From contig CAZJVP010000099.1 in assembly GCA_964549615.1 (NCBI GenBank), positions 62,001 through 126,000 of the forward strand: a stretch of 64,000 nt of DNA. The letters are read 5' to 3'. Positions 26,944-35,870 of this stretch are shown piece by piece. Each line of letters begins with the position of its first letter. The stretch's first letter is position 1. The notes below the pieces were generated by a model, which saw nothing but the letters and a program-made list of their open reading frames with translations, made no database searches and was not told where the DNA came from. This DNA is from CAYVLA01 sp964549615 [NCBI: uncultured Thermococci archaeon]. GTDB lineage: Archaea > CAYQAE01 > CAYVLA01. The translations under genes were made by a program, and so were the position numbers.

Positions 26944-27369
26944 CTATCCCGGAAGCGCCTCAAGCCTATTGACATCCCTCACAGCATCGAAGCCGCCATC
27001 AAATGAGAATATGCCGGGCAGCTTCCTATCGCGAACGATGACCACGCTTATGGCATCCGCAAAGCTCAGCTGCCTGTACGTCCTGAAGATGTGATGAGCC
27101 GCGTTGAAGATGTCGTCGTCCACGAAGAGCGTGTCCACATGGGCGGAGTTGAGCATGGCCTCCCCGACCTCGGCCGAGCGGTCAGGCCCAATCTTCCTCC
27201 TGAGATAGGTAACGACCTCCCCGAATATGTGGTTGGTTATGAAAACCCTGCCGAGTGCCCCCTCCGACACGGCCCCGACCCCGACTATGGGCTTCGGCCT
27301 CTCATGGTGTCGATCCCTCGGATTGAATGCGCCGATCCAGACCCCTGAGTCCACAAGGTACAAGCTCAC
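26944..27369 (-). CDS. vapC: VapC-type PIN-domain toxin
   Basis: A 141-residue PIN-domain protein, probably a ribonuclease toxin held by the antitoxin encoded just upstream. Acidic active-site residues are visible at LVDSGVWI (first Asp), TNHIFGEVVTYL (Glu) and SFADAISVVI (the AD pair), with SFDGGFDAV for the last Asp. The gene overlaps its antitoxin by four bases (ATGA), the usual VapBC arrangement. A degraded relative of the C-terminal half lies at 40216-40440. Confidence 0.88.
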   Translation of the reverse strand: MSLYLVDSGVWIGAFNPRDRHHERPKPIVGVGAVSEGALGRVFITNHIFGEVVTYLRRKIGPDRSAEVGEAMLNSAHVDTLFVDDDIFNAAHHIFRTYRQLSFADAISVVIVRDRKLPGIFSFDGGFDAVRDVNRLEALPG

Positions 27370-27608
27370 CCGCTCCCATGGACGACCTCGTCCAGCTCCG
27401 CTGTGGCGTCGGCCTCCCTTTCCGTCGGCAGCGCGCCTATGAGCGCCTTCAGCGGATCCTCCCCGCTGGCCTTCCGCACCCTGATGTAGACCTCGTCACC
27501 AAGGATGGTCCAAACCACCTCATCGCCAGGCCCCACCCCGAACCTTTTCCGGAGCGATGCCGGCACGACCGTCTGGAAACCCTTTGACACCCTTGTCGTG
27601 GCAACCAC
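27366..27608 (-). CDS. vapB: VapB-type AbrB/SpoVT antitoxin
   Basis: An 80-residue swapped-hairpin AbrB-family DNA-binding protein: TTRVSKGFQTVVPASLRKRF followed by GVGPGDEVVWTILGDEVYI. It should bind and neutralise the PIN toxin encoded immediately downstream and repress the operon. The C-terminal tail, about 35 residues, would be the toxin-binding part. Confidence 0.88.
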   Translation of the reverse strand: MVATTRVSKGFQTVVPASLRKRFGVGPGDEVVWTILGDEVYIRVRKASGEDPLKALIGALPTEREADATAELDEVVHGSG

Positions 27609-28778
27609 GGAGGCCGTCTCCTTGGGAAACGAGCAGTCTCAAAGCAGTTCAATCTTTCTCATGCCCAGCCGTGCGCTGCAGATTCATGCATGATGCGCCC
27701 TGCTTCCCCAAGGTCGCGCCAAGCTTCCAGGCATTCCCTTGTTCTGGTCGTCGACCAGCCTGGCCTGGATATGGACCCTCCTTGACTGCTGTGTCACCCG
27801 GATCGAGGCGGGTCCGTAGGCCTCCGGCATGCCGAAGAAGCGACCGTACTGCTCAAGGCTGAAGGAGACCCCTCCACCCTCACTGTGAACTTGCGGTCGT
27901 TGGATGTGACCAGGACCTGGGAGGCAGATCATCCATCACACTTGCCTCAACAACAAGCCGGACACCAAGGCGATCGCGCAGGGCAACCTGAGCTCCGGTT
28001 CCTCCAGAGCTTGGAACGATCCATCGAGGGGCTGAGCAAGGAGCCGCCGCTTCTCAGAACCTGATCCTTGGCCAAGACCGGCAGGCCTGCCAGGTGCCTT
28101 GCGAATCAGTTCCCCGCACGTCAGGCCAGGCATCGCGGTTTGTTGGATTTGCCATGGTCGAGCGCGGCCCGCACCTTGGCTTCCTGATGTGTCCTCACCC
28201 TGCCGGTTAAATATACTGAGCCCGCTTCAGCCAAGCCATATGGTAGGCCTCGCTCAGAGCCGTCCCGAACTCGCGGTACCCGACACGCGGATGGCCCAAC
28301 AACTAGGACGGCCCCCTGCCCGGCTGGTCGGGAGGCAGGGACCATGCGACCATCATGCCGGACGTATTCCCGGCGGCGGTCTGCACCACCATTGCCGTCG
28401 TGGCCTCCGACCCTAGTAAGACGGGCGGGCAAGTCTTCCCATCGAGGAGGCCCGGACAGGAAAATTGCGCCGGGTGAGTTGCCAGTTGCCACGTGCAGGC
28501 TGAAGATACCCCACCGTCGGGTTCTTCCAGCCTCCAAGAATACTCTTATCCCTGCCAGAGAAAACGGTGATCGAAACACAGGCACGAACAGAGGAAATAA
28601 GCCACCTAGGACCTGCTTATCGGGCAACCCTTCCCCCGCGCGAGGGCGCCGCCTGAGGCTCTTCAGCTGCCCATCCCAAGGCATCGATACCTCCCATCCC
28701 AACATCTGACCATCCTTTATCACCCAGCCTCCGATGGTATGGGATGTCCTCCGTCGGGGCCTTCGGGGCTGACCTGAG
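27609..28778. other. 1.2 kb region without a convincing gene
   Basis: Frames exist on both strands, the largest on the minus strand (28121-28837), but none shows a domain, and that frame overlaps the start of the GT2 gene. A strong TATA-like TTAAATATA at 28207-28215 precedes an ATG at 28240 opening only 58 codons with no recognisable product. The region looks like decayed DNA next to a toxin-antitoxin pair. Confidence 0.45.
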
Positions 28779-29861
28779 ATGAGGGATGAAAGCTTTGGTC
28801 CGGCTGGCATGATTGAGGAATGGTCGAACCAGCCCAAGGCGAATCACAGCGCGGATGACGGGCCGTCCATCAGCGTGATCATCCCTTGCAAACCATCTGA
28901 CGGGCTTCCGCCAGTAATCGAGTCTGCCTCGAAGCTGGACTACCCGAGCGACCTTTTTGAGATCCTCCTGATCAAAGGAACCAACCCCTCCCTGCAGCGC
29001 AACTTGGGGGCAAGTCTCGCCAAGGGCGACATACTGGCCTTCACTGACGATAACTGCCAGCTTCCCCCCGACTGGCTGAGACTTGCAGCCAAGCACTTCC
29101 GCGACGCTAGAGTCTCCATAGTCGGCGGTCCGAACCTGACTCCTCCGTCGGATCCCCGTCTCTCGAGGATCTTCGGCCTGGCTTGCGCGTCCAAACTGGG
29201 CACCGGCCCGATGCACAGGCGATACCGACGCACTCGGCTGCTCCCGCAGGCGGATGAAAGTGCCTTGGCACTGAGCAACCTCTTCATCCGTCGGAAGCTC
29301 TTCGACAGCGGACTGAGTTTCAGCCCTCTTCTCTTTCCAAACGAGGAGAACCAATTCATGAATGGAGCCTCGCGACAGGGGCACCGCATGGTCTACGATC
29401 CTGACATCGTGGTCTACCATCCCAGGAAGCGAAGCTGGCGGGCGTTTTCACGCCAGTTCGCTCGCTATGGCGCCGGGAGAGCGAGGCAGACCCGCATGGA
29501 CCTCGGAAGCCTGAGGCCCTTCCATCTCTTGCCCGGGGCGCTGGTCCTCGCATCGATGTTCCTACTCGTCGGGGTGTTGCTGTTTCGCCGCTTACTGCCT
29601 TGGGTTCTGCTCCTTGCGGCTGCATACATCGTCCCAATCGTCGCCGAGTCGGTTCGGATCAGTCTCCGTGAGGGCGATCCTAAAGCGGCTTGGCTGCTGA
29701 TTCCGTCATTCCTCCTCATCCACTATTCCTACGGCTTTGGATTCGTCATGGGCTTGATCTGCCCGCTCGGCAAGATCCGCGGGGCCGCCCCGACCCGGGA
29801 CGACGTCTCTCGTCTGGAGCCATCAGGCTACACATGGCCTGCTGGACAGAGGATCTCGTAG
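28779..29861 (+). CDS. Family 2 glycosyltransferase with C-terminal membrane helices
   Basis: A 360-residue GT2 enzyme: ISVIIPCKP, the FTDDNC segment at the DXD position, and RRKLFDSGLSFSPLLFPNEE as the acceptor-side segment ending in the catalytic acid. Two to three hydrophobic helices near the C-terminus (LVLASMFLLVGVLLF and WVLLLAAAYIVPIVAESV) anchor it to the membrane. It begins at ATG 28779, with a second ATG at 28809. The 3' end overlaps the convergent secreted-protein gene by 39 bases. The substrate is unknown. Confidence 0.85.
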   Translation: MRDESFGPAGMIEEWSNQPKANHSADDGPSISVIIPCKPSDGLPPVIESASKLDYPSDLFEILLIKGTNPSLQRNLGASLAKGDILAFTDDNCQLPPDWLRLAAKHFRDARVSIVGGPNLTPPSDPRLSRIFGLACASKLGTGPMHRRYRRTRLLPQADESALALSNLFIRRKLFDSGLSFSPLLFPNEENQFMNGASRQGHRMVYDPDIVVYHPRKRSWRAFSRQFARYGAGRARQTRMDLGSLRPFHLLPGALVLASMFLLVGVLLFRRLLPWVLLLAAAYIVPIVAESVRISLREGDPKAAWLLIPSFLLIHYSYGFGFVMGLICPLGKIRGAAPTRDDVSRLEPSGYTWPAGQRIS

Positions 29862-30683
29862 GCAGGTGACCCTGGCGCACAGGATTCCAAGGAGGCACAT
29901 CGCGGCTGATCCTAGGGATACGTCCTCTGCCACCTCAAAGATGCTGACATAGTCCACCTGTATCCACTCGTCCTGAACAAGGTCAACGTAGCCCCTGACT
30001 AAGCGGGTCCCGTCCCAGTAGATGCGGTAGTTGTCTATCCAGATTACCAGTCCCATCTCGGTGTCTGGCGGGGAATCCGTGCCGGCAACCACTCGACCGT
30101 CCACGGTGAACTGCGCCGAGCCGTCCCGCCAGACGATCCCGTACGTGTGCCAGTCACGCATATCCACTCCCTCGACGGGCTGCGTCAGCGTGATGTTGTC
30201 GTTCCTCACCGACATGACGTTAAAGCCGGGGAAAGGGTACTCCGAATGGCGCGATATGCTGATGAACCAGAGGACATTTGAAGGATTGGTCTCGCCCATT
30301 AGGTGGCCGAAGTTTCCGTTCCAGAAGCCCCATCCTCTCGTTCCGCCTCCAGCCTCGCCCGTGAGCGTATTGTCGTCGCTGCACCTGAGCCTTACTTCGA
30401 AACCTTTGTGAAGCCAGTTCAAACCTCGACCCCCCATGATGTCGTTTATCTCAGCGTCGGAGTACTCCTCGCTCGAAGATGCCGCGCTGACGTTGAGGAA
30501 GAGGTATCCGTTGCAAACCACAATTGTGCCCGTGCCTGGGTGATAGCCCCAGTACCAGTGATTATCCATGTCATCGAAGTCGTCGAAGAATATCAACCCT
30601 GAGGCGGATGTGGCGGGTCTCAGGGCCGGGCCGAGGCTGCACGCAAGTGCGGCACCCGCGATGAACAAGCCGAGAAGAACCAT
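29823..30683 (-). CDS. Secreted laminarinase-fold (GH16-like) protein
   Basis: A 286-residue exported protein. The signal peptide MVLLGLFIAGAALACS is followed by a concanavalin-type jelly roll: FFDDFDDMDNHWYWG, WGFWNG and HTYGIVWRDGSAQFTVDG, the conserved strand of GH16 and relatives. I do not see the E-x-D-x-x-E catalytic signature of GH16 hydrolases, so it may bind glycan rather than cut it. The C-terminus has a hydrophobic stretch (LGSAAMCLLGILC) followed by Arg and Cys residues, perhaps a membrane anchor. The frame is open to 30812 (TTG), but the ATG at 30683 fits the signal peptide. It is the last gene of an operon with GT2 and GT39. Confidence 0.72.
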   Translation of the reverse strand: MVLLGLFIAGAALACSLGPALRPATSASGLIFFDDFDDMDNHWYWGYHPGTGTIVVCNGYLFLNVSAASSSEEYSDAEINDIMGGRGLNWLHKGFEVRLRCSDDNTLTGEAGGGTRGWGFWNGNFGHLMGETNPSNVLWFISISRHSEYPFPGFNVMSVRNDNITLTQPVEGVDMRDWHTYGIVWRDGSAQFTVDGRVVAGTDSPPDTEMGLVIWIDNYRIYWDGTRLVRGYVDLVQDEWIQVDYVSIFEVAEDVSLGSAAMCLLGILCARVTCLRDPLSSRPCVA

Positions 30684-30824
30684 CGCCCTGGGTCTACCGG
30701 TGTAGCCCGATCCCGTGGGGCCCGCCTTAGGAGGCCTAGCCCCCGAGTGCGGAGAAGGGGCCCAGGTTCTCATCCAAGAACCAGCCTCTTCATCAGGTTG
30801 CGGTTTGACCAACTTTCTCGCCCA

Positions 30825-31802
30825 TCACACCTTGTTGCCTCGGGCGCTCCGAAGATCCAGGGACCTTCGGGCCCGCCGCACAATCTCGCTTGCTCTTACG
30901 ACGATGGTCCAGAAGGCGCATAGCAGTCCCGTGCCTGCGGTGGGCCGACCCAATGCCCTGAGGAGGGCCATTCTGCACCTCAGGCTCAGCCACCTGACGT
31001 ACAGCTTCTCGCTTCCGGCATTCCCCGGCGGGTCTGCGTATATCCTGGTGACGGGGACCTCGCCAACCGTTAACCCGATCCTGGCCGCTTGTCCCCACAC
31101 TTGGAAGGGCATGGCATAACCCGTCTCAGTGATCTTCAGCTTCCTAAGCGCGTCCGTCCTGTAGGCCTTGAAGCCCGTGGCGGCGTCCGTGACGCGGTAT
31201 CCAGTCATTTTCGCCACGAAACGGGCCATCTCCAAGTTTGCCTTGAGCCTGTGCGGCGCCGGCTTCCCCACGTGCGGAGAAAGATCATGATACCGGCTTC
31301 CCGACACGATATCGTACGAGACCAGTTTCTCCACCAACCTGCGCAGATCTCTCGGGTCATGTTGGCCGTCGGCATCCATGGTCACCACGCCTTTGTACGG
31401 TCCTGCAAGCGCCGCGGCGAAGCCTGTCAGAATAGCAGAACCATACCCCAGGTTGGCGTGGTGGCGAACGCCCATGAGCCTAGGCATTTCGCTGCGGAAG
31501 CGGTCGATCACCGCCCAGGTCCCGTCCGTTGAACCATCGTCCACGACAAGCACGTCTCCCCTCCACTCCTGGGCAACGAGGTCCAGGACCCTCGGGAGGC
31601 TTTCCTCTTCATTGTGGGCCGGGATGACAAGCAATGCATCTTTGTCTGCGATTGCCAGGATTTCCTGCGTGCAGGTCCCGCCCTCGGAGGACGGGCGAGC
31701 TCGCATCTCGCACAAGCGCCTACGACCAACATCTTGCTTCCGCGTGAGTTGAAGAAACTTCCTGTCGAATGATATCCATCCGGGGATCACCCACACGTTC
31801 AC
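30825..31802 (-). CDS. Polyprenyl-phosphate-type family 2 glycosyltransferase
   Basis: A 325-residue enzyme of the dolichyl-phosphate mannose synthase-like group: ALLVIPAHNEEESL, LVVDDGSTDGTW, and TMDADGQHDP (DXD plus QHDP, characteristic of the group), then SGSRYHDLSPH and RVTDAATGFKAYR. It probably charges polyprenyl phosphate with a sugar in the cytoplasm for the GT39 enzyme encoded 13 bases upstream in the same operon. The first 50 residues precede the fold, so the real start may be further in, for instance at Met33. Confidence 0.87.
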   Translation of the reverse strand: MNVWVIPGWISFDRKFLQLTRKQDVGRRRLCEMRARPSSEGGTCTQEILAIADKDALLVIPAHNEEESLPRVLDLVAQEWRGDVLVVDDGSTDGTWAVIDRFRSEMPRLMGVRHHANLGYGSAILTGFAAALAGPYKGVVTMDADGQHDPRDLRRLVEKLVSYDIVSGSRYHDLSPHVGKPAPHRLKANLEMARFVAKMTGYRVTDAATGFKAYRTDALRKLKITETGYAMPFQVWGQAARIGLTVGEVPVTRIYADPPGNAGSEKLYVRWLSLRCRMALLRALGRPTAGTGLLCAFWTIVVRASEIVRRARRSLDLRSARGNKV

Positions 31803-31815
31803 CGCCCGGCACGCC

Positions 31816-33447
31816 TCAAGCCGAGGGGCGGTCCACGTTTCTGTAGTGGTAGAGCTGTATGCCGACGTAGCTCCTCTTGTCCTGCAGCGAGAAGGCCTCG
31901 TCCAGATACTTCTTGACCTGGCCTTGGGGGTCAGTGAACTCCTGATGGGAAAGGACCAACCACACCCCGTTCACCGAGGGTTCGTTGCGCACGATCTGGT
32001 CCACCTGTTCTGCAGTGTAGGCCAACTTCAAGTAGCTTGAGTTTCCGCGATGCCGGTGGTAGTACCAGAACGGAACTACAACGTAGGGCGCGTTGAAGAC
32101 GACGACCTCGTCCGCGGCTAGGTGTTGAGAGACGTACCCTTCCAGCTCCCTCCACTGCTCCTTCTGCTCCTCGGCGTAGTACTTGGCCAGACTCGCTGAG
32201 CTGGAGATCAACAGGGAACACACCACGAGGATACCTGCTAGTCTGCCGAGGGCCAGAGCGGTGTTGCGCGTCCCGCGCGCGACCAGGATGTAGAAAGCTG
32301 GGGACGCAGCAATGGTGTAGTGTTTCGCATAGATGGGAAAGAGGAGTAGGGAGAAGGTGAAGGGAATGACGATGGACGATCCGAGCCATAGGAGGAGAAG
32401 GACAACCACGTCTAGGCGTGCCCCGAGGGAGAGCGCCCAGCGGAAGCCGGTCAAGGAGTCGATGGGGCATCGAGGCCGGAAACTGCCGCTCAGCTTGGCA
32501 AGCTCGAAGAGACCCAAGACCATGAGGAATGAGTACGCCATTAGCCTGATCTCGTTCTCTCCGCCGTAGTAGGCTAGGGTCTTGGGAAGATCAACGAAGG
32601 TTGGCTGTCTGAGCCAAGAGATCCCCAATATCAATCCGGGCTCCGCCCGCATGCCCCTGAGTACGTCCAGCTGGCGAAGCACGTTCAGAACCCAAGGAAG
32701 GAAGGCGATGAAGGGCAACCCGAACATCACCACCCAGGGAAGGCGCGCAACCGCGTTCGGCTTTGCAAGCGCGGTCATGGAAAGCCCCTCATCGGCCGGC
32801 GGGAGCCCCCCGTTTGCCGGGGTTCCGATGCGAGCTTGGCGCGCGCGGAGGCGGGCTCTGAGGTAGAGCGAGAAAATGGCCTCTGAGGCGACGATGAAAG
32901 ACCCGTAGACATGCGTGTAGAGAAGAAAGACGTTGGTCAGGGAAGCTGCAACCATGTCTCTTGCCCTTCCACTTTCCAGGTATCTGATGAAGAAGTAGTA
33001 GGACGCGAGACCAAGGAAGACCATCATCGAGTAGCCCCGGGCCTCCTGGGAATAGGAGATGTGAAGGCTTGATGCAGCCATCACCAGGGCCGAGATGAGC
33101 CCGACGCCGTCTCCGAAGAGGCGTCTACCCACCAGATAGATCATGAGCAGGGATAGAACCCCAAATGCTGCTGAGGGAATTCTCACCGCCAGCTCGCTGT
33201 CCCCGCAGATCGAGATCCAGCAACGCAGCATAACGTAGTGAAGGGGAGGGTTCGTCTCGCGCCCCATTCGGGACCAGAACTCCGCCGAGTTGCTCTCAGA
33301 CACCAAGACGCTCGTCGCCTCGTCCAGCCAAAGGCTCTCAGAGGAGATCTGCACCAACCTGAGGACTGCGCCTCCCGCGAGGATCGCCAGGAGGCAGAAA
33401 AGCACCCAACCTAGATGGACGTTTTGATCGGATGCCATTCTTCCCAT
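31816..33447 (-). CDS. GT39-type membrane glycosyltransferase
   Basis: A polytopic protein of about 543 residues in the PMT/ArnT-like GT-C class. The acidic loop SLWLDEATS carries the likely catalytic Asp, NPPLHY and YSQEARGY mark the next extracytoplasmic loops, and the C-terminal domain contains VVFNAPYVVVPFWYYHRHRG. It closely resembles the gene at 47974 (546 residues) and less so that at 11343. The start is ambiguous among ATG 33456, 33447 and 33438; a TATA-like TTCTTATTG lies 25-35 bases upstream of the latter two. First gene of an operon with a polyprenyl-phosphate glycosyltransferase. Confidence 0.87.
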   Translation of the reverse strand: MGRMASDQNVHLGWVLFCLLAILAGGAVLRLVQISSESLWLDEATSVLVSESNSAEFWSRMGRETNPPLHYVMLRCWISICGDSELAVRIPSAAFGVLSLLMIYLVGRRLFGDGVGLISALVMAASSLHISYSQEARGYSMMVFLGLASYYFFIRYLESGRARDMVAASLTNVFLLYTHVYGSFIVASEAIFSLYLRARLRARQARIGTPANGGLPPADEGLSMTALAKPNAVARLPWVVMFGLPFIAFLPWVLNVLRQLDVLRGMRAEPGLILGISWLRQPTFVDLPKTLAYYGGENEIRLMAYSFLMVLGLFELAKLSGSFRPRCPIDSLTGFRWALSLGARLDVVVLLLLWLGSSIVIPFTFSLLLFPIYAKHYTIAASPAFYILVARGTRNTALALGRLAGILVVCSLLISSSASLAKYYAEEQKEQWRELEGYVSQHLAADEVVVFNAPYVVVPFWYYHRHRGNSSYLKLAYTAEQVDQIVRNEPSVNGVWLVLSHQEFTDPQGQVKKYLDEAFSLQDKRSYVGIQLYHYRNVDRPSA

Positions 33448-33561
33448 CCGATGCAAGGAGTCCGAGAACCAATAAGAACCTGAGCTAGAGTTGAGGTTGA
33501 AACGCTGCGATGGGTGCCCAAGAACAGGTCAGACGGGCACAATGCATCGCAGGCCTGCTGG

Positions 33562-34827
33562 ATGATCGGGTTGTCCCAGAACTATGCTTGCAAGTTCGAC
33601 GTCACGGTGGTCGGAGGAGGTGCTGCTGGATGCGCGGCCGCCCGCTTTCTGGCCGAGGCCGGAAGGACGGTTGCCCTAGTCGAAAGCAAGGGGATCGGCA
33701 GCCAGGCACACACACCCGTCACCTTCACCGAGACCCTCAGGGACTTCGGGCTGGAGGCGGCGGTTCACATATTCTACCGGCGCCTGTCCTATCACAGTCC
33801 GACAGGTGCGCTTTCCACATTGGAGATGGGCGAGCCAGCATGGGGATGCGTAGATTACCGCAAAGCGTGCAGGCTCCTGTGGCATGCCGCGGAGGAAGCC
33901 GGGGCAGTCCTGATCCAGGCGCGCGCCAAATCGCTCAGGAAGTCGGGCCAAGGCTTGGAGATCCTCCTTGATTCGGAAGCCGCGCTGAGATCCACGGTGG
34001 TGATCGACGCCACGGGGAAAGCTAGGTTCTCCGGCCACATTCTCGGGCAGCCTGACCCGCGCTACTATAGCCATAGCTTGGGCAGACGCGTTTCCGGTGC
34101 GGCGGTTGCAGACGAGAACAACTTCTACCTCATCGCGCCTGGAGCGGCATCCGGCACCGGAGGGGGATGGTTCTACCCGCTCGGACAGGGGAAGGCCGTA
34201 CTTGGCTTTGCTGCGGTGACGAGAAGCCCATTCGCACCGTGGAGCCGGCTTGCGGTCATCTGGAGAAAGGCAGCTCGATCTCTTCGGCCCTACTCCGAGA
34301 TGCTGAGGAATGCCCGACCAGGCCATTTCGAGATGGGCTCCATACCGCTTGTTGCCCCGCGCCGTTTCGTCTTCGGGAGGATAGCAGTTGTGGGGGACGC
34401 GGCCGCCCAGGCGACCCCATGGTCGTGCTTTGGTGTCCACGCCGCGCTTCTCAACGCGAAGCTGGTCGCCAGGGCGGTACTGCGAGCCTCCCAGGATGGC
34501 GACTCCGCGGAAAGGCATCTTCTGGCATACCAGCGTGACTGGAAAACCCAGAATGGACTCGCCTACCGATTGGGCGACCTTTGCGCTGGTTCACTTTGGT
34601 GGCGGGACGAAAGGGAGTGGGCCTTGGATGTGGCACGTTTCGGAGAGTTACCGCCCGAGGCGGCGCTCTCAAGGATACGGGACGGGAGCGTTCCCAGATG
34701 CGCTCCACTAGCACGATCGATAGTATGGCGGATGATCATGACGGGCTACATGATAAAGTGCAGGGCAGCCGAGCTCCTTAGACAAGCACGCTTTGAGCAG
34801 GCCGACCTAGGCGTTGGGGATCCCTGA
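33562..34827 (+). CDS. Geranylgeranyl-reductase-like flavoprotein
   Basis: A FAD-dependent oxidoreductase of about 421 residues, in the geranylgeranyl reductase family. The N-terminal dinucleotide motif is VTVVGGGAAGCAAARFLAEAG, with VIDATGKARFSG in the middle and RIAVVGDAAAQATPWSCFGV as the GD FAD motif. Archaeal relatives saturate the isoprenoid chains of lipids or quinones. The GTG at 33514 is in frame, but the ATG at 33562 starts just before the fold. Its stop overlaps the start of the UbiA prenyltransferase gene, so the two probably act on the same prenylated product. Confidence 0.82.
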   Translation: MIGLSQNYACKFDVTVVGGGAAGCAAARFLAEAGRTVALVESKGIGSQAHTPVTFTETLRDFGLEAAVHIFYRRLSYHSPTGALSTLEMGEPAWGCVDYRKACRLLWHAAEEAGAVLIQARAKSLRKSGQGLEILLDSEAALRSTVVIDATGKARFSGHILGQPDPRYYSHSLGRRVSGAAVADENNFYLIAPGAASGTGGGWFYPLGQGKAVLGFAAVTRSPFAPWSRLAVIWRKAARSLRPYSEMLRNARPGHFEMGSIPLVAPRRFVFGRIAVVGDAAAQATPWSCFGVHAALLNAKLVARAVLRASQDGDSAERHLLAYQRDWKTQNGLAYRLGDLCAGSLWWRDEREWALDVARFGELPPEAALSRIRDGSVPRCAPLARSIVWRMIMTGYMIKCRAAELLRQARFEQADLGVGDP

Positions 34828-35804
34828 TGGAAGGACCATCCAGCTTCGAGCAACACGACCATATGCAGGGCGCGAAGGACGCGCGGCCGACAGGCCTGAT
34901 GCCGGATGGGGACGGACTGACGGCGGCAAACGACGCGAGGTGGCGCAAGCTGCAGGATATGGAGACGCCTAGCAAGCTTCGCCGGCTCCTTGCGGACCGC
35001 CCAGGCGGACGATTCCTCACGAATCTCATCCTGCTCACCCGCGCGTACGACTGGATGGACAAACTCTGGATCATGACCGGTGCAGCCCTGCTTCTCCTAG
35101 CCCGCGAATCAGCAGGGCGAGCCGAGTTCATGGGCCTATCCGTCTTCTTCGCATACCAGGTCTTCGGCCTCTCCTACGGCTATGCTTTGAACGCCTGGAC
35201 GGACCGCCACGAGGACCAAGCGGCAGGCAAGGACAGGGGGACCGCTTACTTCACTCCCAGACAGCTGTGGGCGGCTATCGCCTTGCTTGGGGCGGGCCTG
35301 CTGGCGATCCCTCTCTCCTTCCTCAGGGTCGATCTAGCGGTACTTGCAGGGGTAAACCTCTTCCTTGCAACGTCTTACTCCTGCCCTCCGTTCAGGTTCA
35401 AGTCAAGGGGGCCGCTTGGCCTTCTCGTTGCGGGAGTCGGGCAGCGTTCAATGGGCTTTTTGTTTCTGGTCCTTCTTCTCCCGGGCAACCAGGCCTTGGG
35501 TGTACTGGCACTCGTCTGGCTTGCTGTAGTCGGCATGATCACGGAGATCAGCCACCAGGCCCTGGACTACAAGCTGGACGTTGAAGCGGGTCTCCGCACG
35601 TTGGCGGCGAGGAATACGGCCGACCGGGTTTCCCAGCTGATCCGGGCCTTGCTGGCGATGCTTGTTCTAGCTGTGCTGCTGCCGCTATTTGTATTCCCGG
35701 GGTTTGAGGGTCTCGCGTACTGCGTTGTGCTGGCGGCTTTCTCGACGTATCCGGTTCACTATTCGATGGATGCTATGAGCTACATTCGTGCGCTAGCGCG
35801 ATAA
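34827..35804 (+). CDS. UbiA-type prenyltransferase
   Basis: A 325-residue integral membrane enzyme. The first Asp-rich motif is NAWTDRHED and the second is DYKLDVEAGL, the two diphosphate-Mg-binding sites of the UbiA superfamily; about eight to nine hydrophobic helices follow the family pattern. It transfers a prenyl chain to an aromatic, quinone or glycerol-phosphate acceptor. The first 55 residues are hydrophilic, longer than usual. It is translationally coupled to the reductase at 33562 (TGATG). The acceptor is unknown; it is not obviously the housekeeping ether-lipid enzyme. Confidence 0.88.
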   Translation: MEGPSSFEQHDHMQGAKDARPTGLMPDGDGLTAANDARWRKLQDMETPSKLRRLLADRPGGRFLTNLILLTRAYDWMDKLWIMTGAALLLLARESAGRAEFMGLSVFFAYQVFGLSYGYALNAWTDRHEDQAAGKDRGTAYFTPRQLWAAIALLGAGLLAIPLSFLRVDLAVLAGVNLFLATSYSCPPFRFKSRGPLGLLVAGVGQRSMGFLFLVLLLPGNQALGVLALVWLAVVGMITEISHQALDYKLDVEAGLRTLAARNTADRVSQLIRALLAMLVLAVLLPLFVFPGFEGLAYCVVLAAFSTYPVHYSMDAMSYIRALAR

Positions 35805-35870
35805 AAGCCGCCCACTAGCTTCCTGCCCACCGCCCGGCGCATGCCCCGCGTCCTGCCGGTCTCGCGGAGA

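Noticed and set aside
28121-28837. 238-codon minus-strand frame in the 27.6-28.8 kb gap
   Set aside because: No family signature, composition like an antisense frame, no promoter, and it overlaps the GT2 start.
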